Origin: Streptomyces sp. Go-475
GTDB taxonomy: Bacteria; Actinomycetota; Actinomycetes; Streptomycetales; Streptomycetaceae
DNA length: 64,000 nucleotides
Assembly (NCBI RefSeq): GCF_003330845.1
Contig: NZ_CP026121.1
Span: forward strand, 4,073,501 to 4,137,500
Direction: 5' to 3'
Both the position numbers and the translations under genes were made by a program. The notes beneath the pieces were generated by a model. That model was not told the origin of the DNA. It saw only the letters and a list, made by a program, of their open reading frames with translations, and did no database searches. Positions 9,147 through 18,209 of the stretch are shown one piece after another (position 1 is the first letter of the stretch; each line of letters begins with the position of its first letter).

Positions 9147-11405
9147 CTACGCCAGCAGGGCCGGGATGGTCCCCTCGTGCGCCTCGCGCAGCTCGGACAG
9201 GGGGAGCGTGAACTCGCCCTGCAGCTCCACCGTGTCGCCGTCGACGACGCCGATGCGGGTGGCCGGGAGGCCCCGGGCGCCGCACATGTCGGTGAAGCGG
9301 AGCTCCTCGGAGCGCGGCACGGCCACGATCGCGCGGCCCGCCGACTCGGAGAAGAGGAAGGTGAAGGCGTCCAGACCGTCCGGGACGATCAGGCGCGCAC
9401 CCTTGCCGCCCAGCAGGGCCGACTCGACGACCGCCTGGATCAGACCGCCGTCGGACAGGTCGTGCGCGGAGTCGATCATGCCGTCGCGGGAGCCGGAGAT
9501 CAGGATCTCGGCCAGCAGGCGCTCGCGCTCCAGGTCGACCTTGGGCGGCAGACCGCCGAGGTGGTCGTGGATCACCTGCGACCAGGCCGAGCCGCCGAAC
9601 TCCTCACGCGTGTCGCCGAGGAGGTAGAGCAGCTGGCCCTCCTCCTGGAAGGCGACCGGGGTGCGGCGGGCGACGTCGTCGATGACGCCCAGGACCGCGA
9701 CCACCGGGGTCGGGTGGATGGCGGCCTCGCCCGTCTGGTTGTAGAGCGAGACGTTGCCGCCGGTCACCGGGGTGCCGAGCTGCTGGCAGGCGTCGGCGAG
9801 ACCGCGCACGGCCTCGGCGAACTGCCACATCACCGCCGGGTCCTCGGGCGAGCCGAAGTTCAGGCAGTCGGAGACGGCGAGCGGCTTGGCGCCGGTGGTG
9901 GCGACGTTGCGGTACGCCTCCGCCAGGGCCAGCTGGGCGCCGTGGTACGGGTCGAGCTTGGCGTACCGGCCGTTGCCGTCGGTGGCGATGGCCACGCCGA
10001 GGCCGGTCTCCTCGTCGATCCGGATCATGCCGGAGTCCTCGGGCTGGGCGAGGACGGTGTTGCCCTGCACGAAGCGGTCGTACTGGCTGGTGATCCAGGA
10101 CTTGGAGGCCTGGTTCGGGGAGGCGACCAGCTTCAGGACCTGGTCCTTCAGCTCCTCGGACGTCGCCGGCCGCGGCAGCTTGTTCGCGTCGTCGGCCTGC
10201 AGCTCGTCCTGCCAGGACGGGCGGGCGTACGGGCGCTCGTAGACCGGTCCCTCGTGCGCCACCGTGCGCGGGTCGACGTCGACGATCTTGCCGCCGTGCC
10301 AGTAGATCTCCAGGCGGTCGCCGTCGGTCACCTCACCGATGACGGTGGCGATGACGTCCCACTTCTCGCAGATCTCCAGGAAGCGGTCGACCTTCTCCGG
10401 CTCGACGACCGCGCACATGCGCTCCTGCGACTCGCTCATGAGGATCTCCTCGGGCGAGAGCGTGGAGTCGCGCAGCGGGACGTCGTCCAGCGTCACGCGC
10501 ATGCCGCCCGAGCCGTTCGAGGCGAGCTCGGAGGTGGCGCAGGACAGGCCGGCCGCGCCGAGGTCCTGGATGCCGACGACCAGCTTCTCCTTGAAGGCCT
10601 CCAGGGTGCACTCGATGAGGAGCTTCTCCTGGAAGGGGTCGCCGACCTGGACGGCCGGGCGCTTGGAGGGCTTGGCGTCGTCGAAGGTCTCGGAGGCCAG
10701 GATCGAGGCGCCGCCGATGCCGTCGCCGCCGGTGCGGGCCCCGTAGAGGATGACCTTGTTGCCGGCGCCGGACGCCTTGGCGAGGTGGATGTCCTCGTGC
10801 CGCATGACGCCGATGGCACCGGCGTTGACCAGCGGGTTGCCCTGGTAGCAGGCGTCGAAGACGACCTCGCCGCCGATGTTGGGCAGGCCCAGGCAGTTGC
10901 CGTAGCCGCCGATGCCCGCGACGACGCCCGGCAGGACGCGCTTGGTGTCGGGGTGGTCGGCGGCGCCGAAGCGCAGCGGGTCGACGACCGCGACCGGGCG
11001 GGCACCCATGGCGATGATGTCGCGGACGATGCCGCCGACACCGGTGGCCGCGCCCTGGTAGGGCTCGACGTACGACGGGTGGTTGTGCGACTCGACCTTG
11101 AAGGTGACCGCGTAGCCCTGGCCGACGTCCACGACACCGGCGTTCTCGCCGATGCCGACGAGCATGGCGTCGGACTCGGGTGCCTTCTCGCCGAACTGGC
11201 GCAGGTGCACCTTGCTGCTCTTGTAGGAGCAGTGCTCCGACCACATCACCGAGTACATGGCCAGCTCGGCGCCGGTCGGGCGGCGGCCGAGGATCTCGAC
11301 CACGCGCTCGTACTCGTCCTTCTTCAGGCCCAGTTCGGCCCAGGGCAGCTCGACGTCGGGGGTCGCGGCCGCGTGCTCGACCGTGTCCAGAGGCGTCCGG
11401 CTCAT
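9147..11405 (-). CDS. purL: Phosphoribosylformylglycinamidine synthase, PurL subunit
   Basis: Synthetase subunit of FGAM synthase, which converts FGAR to FGAM using ATP and ammonia delivered by PurQ. At 752 aa it is the small PurL form that needs separate PurS and PurQ. Motifs: [23 protein letters not shown] at the N-terminus, [57 protein letters not shown], and [17 protein letters not shown] near the end. It overlaps purQ by 4 bp (ATGA), showing translational coupling. Confidence 0.97.
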   Translation of the reverse strand: MSRTPLDTVEHAAATPDVELPWAELGLKKDEYERVVEILGRRPTGAELAMYSVMWSEHCSYKSSKVHLRQFGEKAPESDAMLVGIGENAGVVDVGQGYAVTFKVESHNHPSYVEPYQGAATGVGGIVRDIIAMGARPVAVVDPLRFGAADHPDTKRVLPGVVAGIGGYGNCLGLPNIGGEVVFDACYQGNPLVNAGAIGVMRHEDIHLAKASGAGNKVILYGARTGGDGIGGASILASETFDDAKPSKRPAVQVGDPFQEKLLIECTLEAFKEKLVVGIQDLGAAGLSCATSELASNGSGGMRVTLDDVPLRDSTLSPEEILMSESQERMCAVVEPEKVDRFLEICEKWDVIATVIGEVTDGDRLEIYWHGGKIVDVDPRTVAHEGPVYERPYARPSWQDELQADDANKLPRPATSEELKDQVLKLVASPNQASKSWITSQYDRFVQGNTVLAQPEDSGMIRIDEETGLGVAIATDGNGRYAKLDPYHGAQLALAEAYRNVATTGAKPLAVSDCLNFGSPEDPAVMWQFAEAVRGLADACQQLGTPVTGGNVSLYNQTGEAAIHPTPVVAVLGVIDDVARRTPVAFQEEGQLLYLLGDTREEFGGSAWSQVIHDHLGGLPPKVDLERERLLAEILISGSRDGMIDSAHDLSDGGLIQAVVESALLGGKGARLIVPDGLDAFTFLFSESAGRAIVAVPRSEELRFTDMCGARGLPATRIGVVDGDTVELQGEFTLPLSELREAHEGTIPALLA

Positions 11406-12082
11406 GCGTTGACCAGCTTCTTGAGGATCGAGGTGAAGAACGGGAGGCCGTCGGTGCGACCGGTGCCGACCAGCGGCTCGACGGCGTGCTCGGGGTGCGG
11501 CATGAGGCCCACGACGTTGCCGGCCGCGTTGGTGACGCCCGCGATGTCGTTGTTCGAGCCGTTGGGATTGACGTCCAGGTACCGGAAGGCGACCCGGCCC
11601 TCGGCCTCCAGCGCGTCCAGCGTGTGCCGGTCGGCGACGTACTGCCCGTCGATGTTCTTCAGCGGGATGTGGATCTCCTGGCCGGCGGTGTAGTCGCTGG
11701 TCCAGGCCGTCTCGGCGTTCTCCACCCGCAGCTTCTGGTCACGGCAGATGAAGTGCAGGTGGTTGTTGCGCAGCATCGTGCCGGGCAGCAGGTGGGCCTC
11801 GGTGAGGATCTGGAAGCCGTTGCAGATGCCGAGGACCGGCAGTCCGGCCTTCGCCTGCTCCAGCAGGGGCTCCATCACCGGCGAGAAACGGGCGATGGCC
11901 CCGGCGCGCAGATAGTCGCCGTAGGAGAAACCACCGCACAGCACCACGGCGTCGACCTGCTTGAGGTCCTTGTCCTTGTGCCAGAGGGCGACGGGCTCGG
12001 CGCCCGCGAGCCGGATCGCACGCTGCGTGTCCCGGTCGTCGAGCGAGCCGGGGAAAGTGACGACGCCAATACGAGCGGTCAC
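11402..12082 (-). CDS. purQ: Phosphoribosylformylglycinamidine synthase, PurQ glutaminase subunit
   Basis: Class I glutamine amidotransferase that supplies ammonia to PurL. The 226-aa length is typical. Catalytic nucleophile: [10 protein letters not shown] (Cys about residue 87). His and Glu of the triad: [11 protein letters not shown] near the C-terminus. The N-terminus [15 protein letters not shown] is characteristic. It overlaps both neighbours by 4 bp in the order purS-purQ-purL. Confidence 0.97.
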   Translation of the reverse strand: MTARIGVVTFPGSLDDRDTQRAIRLAGAEPVALWHKDKDLKQVDAVVLCGGFSYGDYLRAGAIARFSPVMEPLLEQAKAGLPVLGICNGFQILTEAHLLPGTMLRNNHLHFICRDQKLRVENAETAWTSDYTAGQEIHIPLKNIDGQYVADRHTLDALEAEGRVAFRYLDVNPNGSNNDIAGVTNAAGNVVGLMPHPEHAVEPLVGTGRTDGLPFFTSILKKLVNA

Positions 12083-12342
12083 TTCACGGCCTCCGCGACT
12101 TCCTCGACCCGGACCGTGAAGTCCTCGATCACGGTGTTCGCGAGGAAGGACTCCGCAAGATCGTGAATGCGGGCGAGGGCGGCCTCGTCGACCGGCCCGT
12201 CAACTTCCAGTTCGAAACGCTTTCCCTGGCGGACGTCCGAGATCCCCTCGAAACCCAGCCGCGGCAGTGCGCGCTGCACCGCCTGGCCCTGGGGGTCGAG
12301 GATCTCCGGCTTGAGCATGACGTCGACTACGACGCGTGCCAC
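12079..12342 (-). CDS. purS: Phosphoribosylformylglycinamidine synthase, PurS subunit
   Basis: A small structural subunit that joins PurQ to PurL and helps channel ammonia. The 87-aa product contains [21 protein letters not shown] and [13 protein letters not shown], both family hallmarks. Two in-frame GTG codons exist, at 12348 and 12342. I chose 12342 because GGGAG is correctly spaced, five bases upstream; the same GGGAG overlaps the first GTG. It is first in the purSQL operon, and its promoter lies in the lower-GC gap shared with divergent lsrL. Confidence 0.93.
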   Translation of the reverse strand: MARVVVDVMLKPEILDPQGQAVQRALPRLGFEGISDVRQGKRFELEVDGPVDEAALARIHDLAESFLANTVIEDFTVRVEEVAEAVK

Positions 12343-12610
12343 TGGCACTCCCGGTGTGTGGTGCTGAGCAGGTTCCTTCAGACTACCCGCACAAAATTTC
12401 TACGCGCGTCGACTTGTAGGAAGCTACGTGACCGTCATCACGATCCGGTATCGACGAGCACACGCGCGAAAATTTCCGGGAAAGATTCCGGATCGACGCC
12501 CGAAACCTATTGCGTTCGGCCACGCGAAAGGATTTAGTCGGGCTTCGCAATGCATTGTCGGGCACTGTACAAATAAATTGGGCAAGTGCCGCAGGAAGGG
12601 ACCGATATTC
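12343..12610. promoter_or_regulatory. AT-rich divergent promoter region purS / lsrL
   Basis: This 268-bp gap is much lower in GC than its flanks. It holds AAAATTT tracts near 12394 and 12472, the run ACAAATAAATTG before lsrL, and CCGG-N8-CCGG near 12476. It must contain start points for both purS and lsrL. AT-rich tracts are the kind of DNA Lsr2 proteins bind in the minor groove, so autoregulation is plausible. Confidence 0.5.
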
Positions 12611-12928
12611 GTGGCGCAGAAGGTCGTGGTCACTCTCTTTGACGACATCGACGGCTCGGAAGCGACGGAAACGATCGCCTTCGGACTGGACGGCAAGTCG
12701 TACGAGATCGACCTGAGCGAAGTCAATGCCGGTGAACTGCGGAAGGCGCTCGCGCCCTACGTCGAGGCCGGCCGCAAGCGGTCCCGCTCGGGCCGGGCGT
12801 ACCGGCAGACGGAGGTCGCCCCCGACCCCTCGGCCGTGCGCGCCTGGGCCCAGGCCAACAAGATGGAGGTCCCCGCGCGCGGGCGCATCCCCAAGAGGGT
12901 CTACGAGGCGTTCAGCGCCGCGCAGTGA
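12611..12928 (+). CDS. lsrL: Lsr2-family nucleoid-associated protein (LsrL paralogue)
   Basis: An H-NS-like DNA-bridging silencer of 105 aa. N-terminal oligomerisation domain: VAQKVVVTLFDDIDGSEATETIAFGLDG. C-terminal DNA-binding domain ending VRAWAQANKMEVPARGRIPKRVYEAF, where RGR is the AT-hook-like minor-groove motif. Streptomyces have two Lsr2 proteins; the gene beside purSQL is, from memory of S. coelicolor, the second one (LsrL). The GTG at 12611 is used because GGAAGGG lies about 10 bp upstream and the product then starts at the canonical position; an upstream ATG would add a basic tail not expected in the family. Confidence 0.9.
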   Translation: MAQKVVVTLFDDIDGSEATETIAFGLDGKSYEIDLSEVNAGELRKALAPYVEAGRKRSRSGRAYRQTEVAPDPSAVRAWAQANKMEVPARGRIPKRVYEAFSAAQ

Positions 12929-12982
12929 CGACCCCCGGGCCGCGCACCGACGACCGGTCACCGGCCCCTCGCGGCAACCGAC

Positions 12983-13013
12983 TTGCGCAGCACCCCCGCT
13001 GATCAGCTAGAGT
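12983..13013 (+). promoter_or_regulatory. Candidate promoter of the tRNA-Gly pair
   Basis: TTGCGC at 12983-12988 and TAGAGT at 13008-13013 with a 19-bp spacer, 48 bp before the first tRNA. This fits a housekeeping sigma (HrdB-type) promoter. Confidence 0.5.
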
Positions 13014-13061
13014 CTGGAGCACGCCGAGGGGCACGGCCGAAAGGCCCAGCTCACGGAACAC

Positions 13062-13133
13062 GCGGGTGTAGTTCAGTAGTAGAACATCCCCCTTCCAGGG
13101 GGAAGGCGCAGTGTGCGATTCCTGTCACCCGCT
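13062..13133 (+). tRNA. tRNA-Gly (anticodon UCC)
   Basis: A 72-nt cloverleaf. Acceptor arms GCGGGTG/CACCCGC, D-arm GTAGTTCAGTAGTAGAAC, and anticodon loop CTTCCAG (TCC) on stem TCCCC/GGGGA. The T-arm has GCGATTCCTGTC. No CCA is encoded. First of two adjacent glycine tRNAs. Confidence 0.93.
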
Positions 13134-13213
13134 TTGCATCGCCGTACCGACCACTGATGTGGATCAGGTAGGCTGGTGCTCGCACCGGTCAGTGAAAGCT
13201 GGTCGGGAGCAAT

Positions 13214-13286
13214 GCGGACGTAGCTCAGTTGGTAGAGCGCAACCTTGCCAAGGTTGAGGTCGCGAGTTCGAGCCTCGTCGTCCGCT
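13214..13286 (+). tRNA. tRNA-Gly (anticodon GCC), copy 1
   Basis: A 73-nt cloverleaf. Acceptor GCGGACG/CGTCCGC and anticodon stem-loop CAACC-TTGCCAA-GGTTG (GCC). The T-arm contains GTTCGAGCC. No encoded CCA. A terminator follows 11 bp later. A near-identical copy lies 3.9 kb downstream. Confidence 0.95.
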
Positions 13287-13296
13287 CGGGAAATGA

Positions 13297-13326
13297 GACC
13301 CCGGTCCTTCTGGACCGGGGTCTTTT
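13297..13326 (+). terminator. Terminator after tRNA-Gly
   Basis: GACCCCGGTCC, loop TTCT, GGACCGGGGTC, then TTTT. A classic Rho-independent hairpin with an 11-bp perfect stem. Confidence 0.93.
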
Positions 13327-13427
13327 CGTGTGCGACGTGTGCGGCGAAGATCCCTCCTGACATTTGTCATGCCGAGTGATGACAGCCCGCACTGCTCCCG
13401 GCCCCCTGGCGACGGGACGCTTGAGCC

Positions 13428-14399
13428 ATGGAAACCAACGGACACGAACACGTGATTGAGGTCACTGACCTGCGGCGCGTGTACGGGGGCGGGTTCGAGG
13501 CAGTCAGCGGAATCAGTTTCTCTGTACGGCGCGGGGAGATCTTCGCCCTGCTCGGCACCAACGGCGCGGGCAAGACGTCGACCGTCGAACTGCTGGAGGG
13601 ACTCGCGCCGCCGGTCGGCGGGCGGGTACGGGTCCTCGGGCACGACCCGTACACCGAGCGGGCCCTCGTACGCCCCCGCACCGGCGTGATGCTCCAGGAA
13701 GGGGGCTTCCCGTCCGAACTGACCGTCGCGGAGACCGCGCGGATGTGGGCGGGCTGTGTCAGCGGGGCCCGGCCGCCGGCGGAGGTCCTGGCGCTGGTCG
13801 GGCTGGAGCCGAAGGCCGGCACCCGGGTCAAGCAGCTCTCCGGCGGACAGCGGCGCCGGCTGGACCTGGCGCTCGCCCTGCTCGGCGACCCCGAGGTGCT
13901 CTTCCTGGACGAGCCGAGCACCGGACTGGACGCCGAAGGCCGCCGCGACACCTGGGAGTTGGTGAGCGCCCTGCGCGACGGCGGTACGACGGTGCTGCTG
14001 ACCACGCACTACCTGGAGGAGGCCGAGAACCTCGCCGACCGGCTGGCGATCATGCACGAGGGACGGATCGCCGTCACCGGGACACCGGCCGAGGTGACCG
14101 CCACGCAGCCGTCGCGGATCTCCTTCGAGCTGCCCGAGGGCTACTTCCTCGGCGATCTCCCGCCGCTCGGCGAGCTGGGCGTGACCGGCCACGAGACCGA
14201 CGGCCGGACCGTCCGGCTCCGCACCCATGAACTGCAGCGGTCCGCCACCGGGCTGCTGATGTGGGCCGAGCGGGCCCGGGTGGAGCTGCGCCGCCTGGAC
14301 GTGCGCTCGGCGTCCCTGGAGGAGGCGTTCCTCGGGATCGCCCGGGACGCCTCCACGGGCCGGACCGCGGGGACGACGACGAAGGAGTACGCGGCATGA
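13428..14399 (+). CDS. ABC exporter ATP-binding protein
   Basis: A 323-aa ATPase of an ABC-2 type exporter. Walker A GTNGAGKT at residues 43-50, signature QLSGGQRRR, Walker B VLFLDEPSTGLD, then the H-loop TTHYLEEAE. The C-terminal 80 residues form the extra domain usual for drug/lipid exporters. It overlaps the permease gene by 4 bp (ATGA). A sensor kinase and response regulator follow on the same strand, so the transporter is probably controlled by, or part of, that signalling pathway. Substrate unknown. Confidence 0.93.
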   Translation: METNGHEHVIEVTDLRRVYGGGFEAVSGISFSVRRGEIFALLGTNGAGKTSTVELLEGLAPPVGGRVRVLGHDPYTERALVRPRTGVMLQEGGFPSELTVAETARMWAGCVSGARPPAEVLALVGLEPKAGTRVKQLSGGQRRRLDLALALLGDPEVLFLDEPSTGLDAEGRRDTWELVSALRDGGTTVLLTTHYLEEAENLADRLAIMHEGRIAVTGTPAEVTATQPSRISFELPEGYFLGDLPPLGELGVTGHETDGRTVRLRTHELQRSATGLLMWAERARVELRRLDVRSASLEEAFLGIARDASTGRTAGTTTKEYAA

Positions 14400-15187
14400 G
14401 CACCGTCGTGAAAGGAGTGGCGCTCACCACGCCGCTGAGCCGGATGACGGCTCTCGCCCGGGCCGAACTGACCCTGCTCGGGCGGACCCGGGGCGCGCTC
14501 GTCGCCGCGCTGTTCGTGCCGCTGGTGATGCCGGTCAGCGTGCGGTCGGCGGCCGAGGAGATGGACCTCGCCGGGGCGGGGCTGAACACCGGCACCCTGG
14601 TGCTGCCCGCCGCGGTCGGCTTCTCCCTGCTGTTCGCCGTCTACTCGGTGCTCGTCGGCTCCTTCGTCGTCCGCCGTGAGGAACTCGTCCTCAAGCGGCT
14701 GCGCACCGGCGAGCTGCGGGACGTCGAGATCCTGGCCGGCTCGGCGCTGCCGGCCGTCCTCACCGGGCTCGTGCAGTGCCTGCTGCTGGCGGCGGGCTGC
14801 TCGGTGCTGCTGGACCTGTCCGCGCCGTCCGCTCCGCAGCTGAGCGTGCTCGGACTGCTCTTGGGTCTTGTGCTGTGCGCCGCCCTCGCCGCGGCCACCG
14901 CGAGCCTCACCCGGACCGGCGAGAGCGCGCAGGTCACACCGATGCCGCTGCTGCTCGTCTCGATGATGGGCTCCGGCATGTTCGTCCCGCTGGAACTGCT
15001 GCCGGACAAGCTGGCCTCCGTGTGCGAACTGCTGCCGCTGACGCCCGTCGTCACCCTGGTGCGCGGCGGCTGGACCGGCGACCTGTCGGGCTACGAGGCG
15101 CTGGGCGCCGTCGCGACGGCGGTGGCCTGGACCGTGCTCGCCGTGTTTGCTGTACGGCGGTGGTTCCGCTGGGAACCGCGGCGCTGA
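14396..15187 (+). CDS. ABC-2 type exporter permease
   Basis: 263 aa with about six membrane spans: hydrophobic blocks near residues 38-50, 65-90, 115-140, 145-165, 180-200 and 230-250. The N-terminus MTALARAELTLLGRTRGAL is typical of ABC-2 permeases. The start is fixed by the ATGA overlap with the ATPase gene. The pair makes an efflux pump; the partner ATPase and two-component genes are in the same operon. Confidence 0.9.
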   Translation: MSTVVKGVALTTPLSRMTALARAELTLLGRTRGALVAALFVPLVMPVSVRSAAEEMDLAGAGLNTGTLVLPAAVGFSLLFAVYSVLVGSFVVRREELVLKRLRTGELRDVEILAGSALPAVLTGLVQCLLLAAGCSVLLDLSAPSAPQLSVLGLLLGLVLCAALAAATASLTRTGESAQVTPMPLLLVSMMGSGMFVPLELLPDKLASVCELLPLTPVVTLVRGGWTGDLSGYEALGAVATAVAWTVLAVFAVRRWFRWEPRR

Positions 15188-15209
15188 CCGAAGGGGGAGT
15201 GACGGGCTG

Positions 15210-16475
15210 ATGCGCGGGCCGGGCAGGTGGTGGCGGCGGAAGAGCACACCGGAGAAGGTCGAGACGTACACGCGGTGGTCGTTCCACTCCTTCGCGGTCG
15301 TCGAGTTCTTCTTCGTGGGTGTCACGGCCCTGGCCCCGCTGGGAGTGCGGCTGGGCGGCCTCGTGCTGCTCCTGGTGGGCGTGCACGCCGTCGTCTGCTT
15401 CGCCACCGTCTCGCGGGCGCTGGACTGGACACGTGGCCGTCGGCCCCAGCCCGTGCGGCTGCTGTGGACCCTGGCCGCCGTCACCGCCGGCGTCGCCGTC
15501 GCCACGATCGGCATCGCCGAGCGCGGACCGGACCGCGAGAGCGTCGGCAGTGCCGCGGCCGCGGTGTTCGGCGTCGTCCTGATCTTCGGTCCCGGCATCA
15601 TCGCGCTCGGCGTCCGCCCCCGCTGGGCGTTCGGGATCGCGGGCGCGTTCGCGACGGGCACCTGCCTCGTGCTGCTCGCGCTGGGCGCCCCCACGCTCGC
15701 CGCGATCCTCACGGCGGTGTCGGTGCTGTCCGGCGGCGTGTTCCTCACCTTCGCGGCCGTCTTCTCCGTGTGGCTGCTCAACGCCGTCTACGAACTCGAC
15801 GACGCGCGCGAGACCCGGGCCCGGCTCGCCGTCGCCGAGGAGCGGCTCAGGTTCGGGCGGGATCTGCACGACGTCATGGGGCGGAACCTCGCCGTGATCG
15901 CGCTCAAGAGCGAACTGGCCGTGCAGCTCACCCAGCGGGGGCGGCCGGAGGCGATGGCGCAGATGGTCGAGGTGCAGCGGCTCGCGCACGAGTCGCAGCG
16001 GGAGGTCCGCGAGGTCGTGCGCGGCTACCGGGAGGCCGATCTCGCCTCGGAACTCGCCGGTGCGCGAGGCGTGCTGACCGCGGCCGGGCTCGACTGCACG
16101 GTGAGCGGGCGGGCCCCGGTGGGGCTGCCGGCCGGGGTGCAGTCCGCCTTGGGGTGGGTCGTCCGGGAGGCCGCGACGAATGTCCTGCGACACGGGAACG
16201 CGCGGTGGTGCGCGGTGCGACTGGAGGTCCTGGAGGGGCGAGTGGTGCTCTCGGTGGAGAACGACGGGGTCGTCGAGGCCGGAGTCGGGGAGGGGGCGAC
16301 CGGCTCCGGGCTCGCCGGGTTGCGGGAGAGGCTGGCGGAGATCGCCGGGACGCTGAAGGCGGGACCCGCGGGCAAGGGGCTGTTCCGGCTGACGGCGGAG
16401 ATTCCGCTGCCGTCGGAGTCCGCCCCTGCCGAACCCAGCGCCGCTGTGCGCGCTGTGAGCGAGGTCACGCCATGA
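15210..16475 (+). CDS. Sensor histidine kinase (DesK/NarL-type)
   Basis: 421 aa. Five to six membrane spans occupy residues about 25-190. A HisKA_3 dimerisation domain with phospho-acceptor His220 in RFGRDLHDVMGRNLAV follows, then a HATPase domain with REAATNVLRHG (N-box) and GSGLAGLRERL (G-box). No large extracellular domain is present, so it is likely an intramembrane sensor as in DesK. The ATG at 15210 has GGGGGAG ten bases upstream. Its stop overlaps the regulator start (ATGA). Probably senses envelope or lipid stress for the linked exporter (inference). Confidence 0.92.
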   Translation: MRGPGRWWRRKSTPEKVETYTRWSFHSFAVVEFFFVGVTALAPLGVRLGGLVLLLVGVHAVVCFATVSRALDWTRGRRPQPVRLLWTLAAVTAGVAVATIGIAERGPDRESVGSAAAAVFGVVLIFGPGIIALGVRPRWAFGIAGAFATGTCLVLLALGAPTLAAILTAVSVLSGGVFLTFAAVFSVWLLNAVYELDDARETRARLAVAEERLRFGRDLHDVMGRNLAVIALKSELAVQLTQRGRPEAMAQMVEVQRLAHESQREVREVVRGYREADLASELAGARGVLTAAGLDCTVSGRAPVGLPAGVQSALGWVVREAATNVLRHGNARWCAVRLEVLEGRVVLSVENDGVVEAGVGEGATGSGLAGLRERLAEIAGTLKAGPAGKGLFRLTAEIPLPSESAPAEPSAAVRAVSEVTP

Positions 16476-17092
16476 CCGCCGTGGAGCCGGTGCGGCTGTT
16501 GCTCGCCGATGACGAGCACCTCATCCGCGGGGCGCTCGCCGCGTTGCTGTCGCTGGAGGACGACCTCACGGTCGTCGCCGAGGCGGCCACCGGGCCGGAG
16601 GCGCTGGCGATGGCCCGGGCGCACCAGCCCGACGTCGCCGTGCTGGACCTCCAGATGCCCGGGGCCGACGGTGTGAAGGTCGCCACATCGCTGCGGACCG
16701 AACTGCCCGGCTGCCGGGTCCTCATCGTCACCAGTCACGGGCGGCCCGGGCATCTGAAGCGGGCGCTGGAGGCGGGGGTGCGGGGGTTCGTGCCGAAGAC
16801 GGTGAGCGCGCAGCGGCTCGCCGAGCTCATCCGTACGGTGCACGCCGGGAACCGTTACGTCGACCCGGAGTTGGCCGCCGACGCGATCGCCGCCGGGGAC
16901 TCGCCGCTGACCGCCCGGGAGGCCGAGGTCCTGGAACTCGCCGCCGACGGGGCGCCCGTCGCGGAGATCGCCGAGCGGGCCGCGCTGTCCCAGGGGACCG
17001 TGCGGAACTATCTCTCGTCGGCCGTGTCGAAGCTCGGGGCGGAGAACCGGCATGCCGCGGTGCGGCTCGCACGGGAGCGAGGTTGGGTATAG
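16472..17092 (+). CDS. Two-component response regulator (NarL/LuxR type)
   Basis: 206 aa. The receiver domain has the acidic pair Asp13-Asp14, phospho-acceptor Asp59 (VAVLDLQMPG) and the Lys in GFVPKT. The C-terminal LuxR-type helix-turn-helix is LTAREAEVLELAADGAPVAEIAERAALSQGTVRNYLSSAVSKLGAENR. Partner of the preceding kinase and last gene of the four-gene exporter/TCS operon. The gene ends 22 bp before a tRNA gene. Confidence 0.93.
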   Translation: MTAVEPVRLLLADDEHLIRGALAALLSLEDDLTVVAEAATGPEALAMARAHQPDVAVLDLQMPGADGVKVATSLRTELPGCRVLIVTSHGRPGHLKRALEAGVRGFVPKTVSAQRLAELIRTVHAGNRYVDPELAADAIAAGDSPLTAREAEVLELAADGAPVAEIAERAALSQGTVRNYLSSAVSKLGAENRHAAVRLARERGWV

Positions 17093-17114
17093 TGGTTCCC
17101 GCGCCACGGCGCAT

Positions 17115-17187
17115 GCGAACGTAGCTCAGTTGGTAGAGCGCAACCTTGCCAAGGTTGAGGTCGCGAGTTCGAACCTCGTCGTTCGCT
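17115..17187 (+). tRNA. tRNA-Gly (anticodon GCC), copy 2
   Basis: A 73-nt cloverleaf differing from the copy at 13214 at only three positions. One acceptor pair changes from G-C to A-T on both strands (GCGAACG/CGTTCGC), and the T-loop reads GTTCGAACC. The anticodon stem-loop is identical (CAACC-TTGCCAA-GGTTG). No CCA encoded. Confidence 0.95.
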
Positions 17188-17194
17188 CCAGCGA

Positions 17195-17224
17195 GAAGCC
17201 CCCCGGTTCCGGCCGGGGGGCTTC
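17195..17224. terminator. Terminator between tRNA-Gly and purC
   Basis: GAAGCCCCCCGG and its complement CCGGGGGGCTTC, 12-bp arms with a 6-nt loop, then TTCG. It lies between convergent tRNA and purC, so it can serve both. Confidence 0.85.
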
Positions 17225-17240
17225 TTCGTGCGCTACTTCC

Positions 17241-18140
17241 TCACGCCCAGCTCGTGCCGGTCAGGCGCTCGTACGCCTCCACGTACTTGGCGCGGGTGGC
17301 GTCGACGACCTGCTGCGGCAGCGGGGGCGGCGGCTGCTCGCTCGCGCGGTCCCAGCCGGACTCCGCCGAGGTCAGCCAGTCCCGGACGAACTGCTTGTCG
17401 TACGACGGCTGCGCCCGGCCCGGCTGCCACTCGTCGGCCGGCCAGAAGCGCGAGGAGTCGGCGGTGAGGACCTCGTCGGCGAGGACCAGGGTGTCGCCGT
17501 CGAAGCCGAACTCGAACTTGGTGTCCGCGAGGATGATGCCCCGCTCCCGGGCGATGTCCCGGCCCCGCGAGTAGACGGCGAGGGTCGCCTGGCGCAACTG
17601 CGCCGCGGTCTCCGCGCCGACCTGGCGGGCGACCTCCTCGTAGGAGACGTTCTCGTCGTGCTCGCCGACCTCGGCCTTCGTGGCCGGGGTGAAGATCGGG
17701 GCGGGCAGCTCGCTGCCGTCGACCAGGCCCTCGGGGAGGGCGAGGCCGCAGACCGTGCGGGACTCGTTGTACTCGGCCAGGCCCGAGCCGGTGAGGTAGC
17801 CGCGGGCCACGCACTCCACGGGGACCATCCGGAGCGACTTGCAGATCAGCGTGCGGCCCTCCCAGTCGGCGGGCGCGCCCGCGGGCAGTTCCGTGCTCAG
17901 GACGTGGTTCGGGACCAGGTCGGCGAGCTGGTCGAACCACCACAGGGAGAGCTGCGTGAGGATCCGGCCCTTGTCGGGGATCTCCGTCGGCAGTACCCAG
18001 TCGTACGCGGAGATGCGGTCGCTGGCGATCATCACGAGGTCGCCCGCCTCGTTCTGGTACAGCTCCCGCACCTTGCCGGTGTGCAGATGTACCAGGCCCG
18101 GAACCTGGAGCGGCTCGGGCTTTTCGACGAATCCGGACAC
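17241..18140 (-). CDS. purC: Phosphoribosylaminoimidazole-succinocarboxamide synthase (SAICAR synthetase)
   Basis: Joins CAIR and aspartate with ATP hydrolysis in purine synthesis. The 299-aa length is usual for actinobacteria. Visible motifs: LHTGKVRELY, VMIASDRISAYDWVLPTEIPDKG, VPVECVARGYLTGSG, GIILADTKFEFGFDG and LADEVLTADSSRFWPAD. The GTG at 18140 is preceded by GGGGAGG. Not overlapping any other pur gene; purD is 4 kb away on the same strand. Confidence 0.97.
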   Translation of the reverse strand: MSGFVEKPEPLQVPGLVHLHTGKVRELYQNEAGDLVMIASDRISAYDWVLPTEIPDKGRILTQLSLWWFDQLADLVPNHVLSTELPAGAPADWEGRTLICKSLRMVPVECVARGYLTGSGLAEYNESRTVCGLALPEGLVDGSELPAPIFTPATKAEVGEHDENVSYEEVARQVGAETAAQLRQATLAVYSRGRDIARERGIILADTKFEFGFDGDTLVLADEVLTADSSRFWPADEWQPGRAQPSYDKQFVRDWLTSAESGWDRASEQPPPPLPQQVVDATRAKYVEAYERLTGTSWA

Positions 18141-18209
18141 GGTTCCTCCCCGTGGTTCTGTACGAGTGGCTCGATTCTCCCGTATGCGAGCTTGATCACG
18201 GACAGCGGG

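Noticed and set aside
8445..11693. A 1082-codon plus-strand frame opposite purL
   Set aside because: Pure shadow of high-GC codon structure; purL on the minus strand has clear homology motifs.
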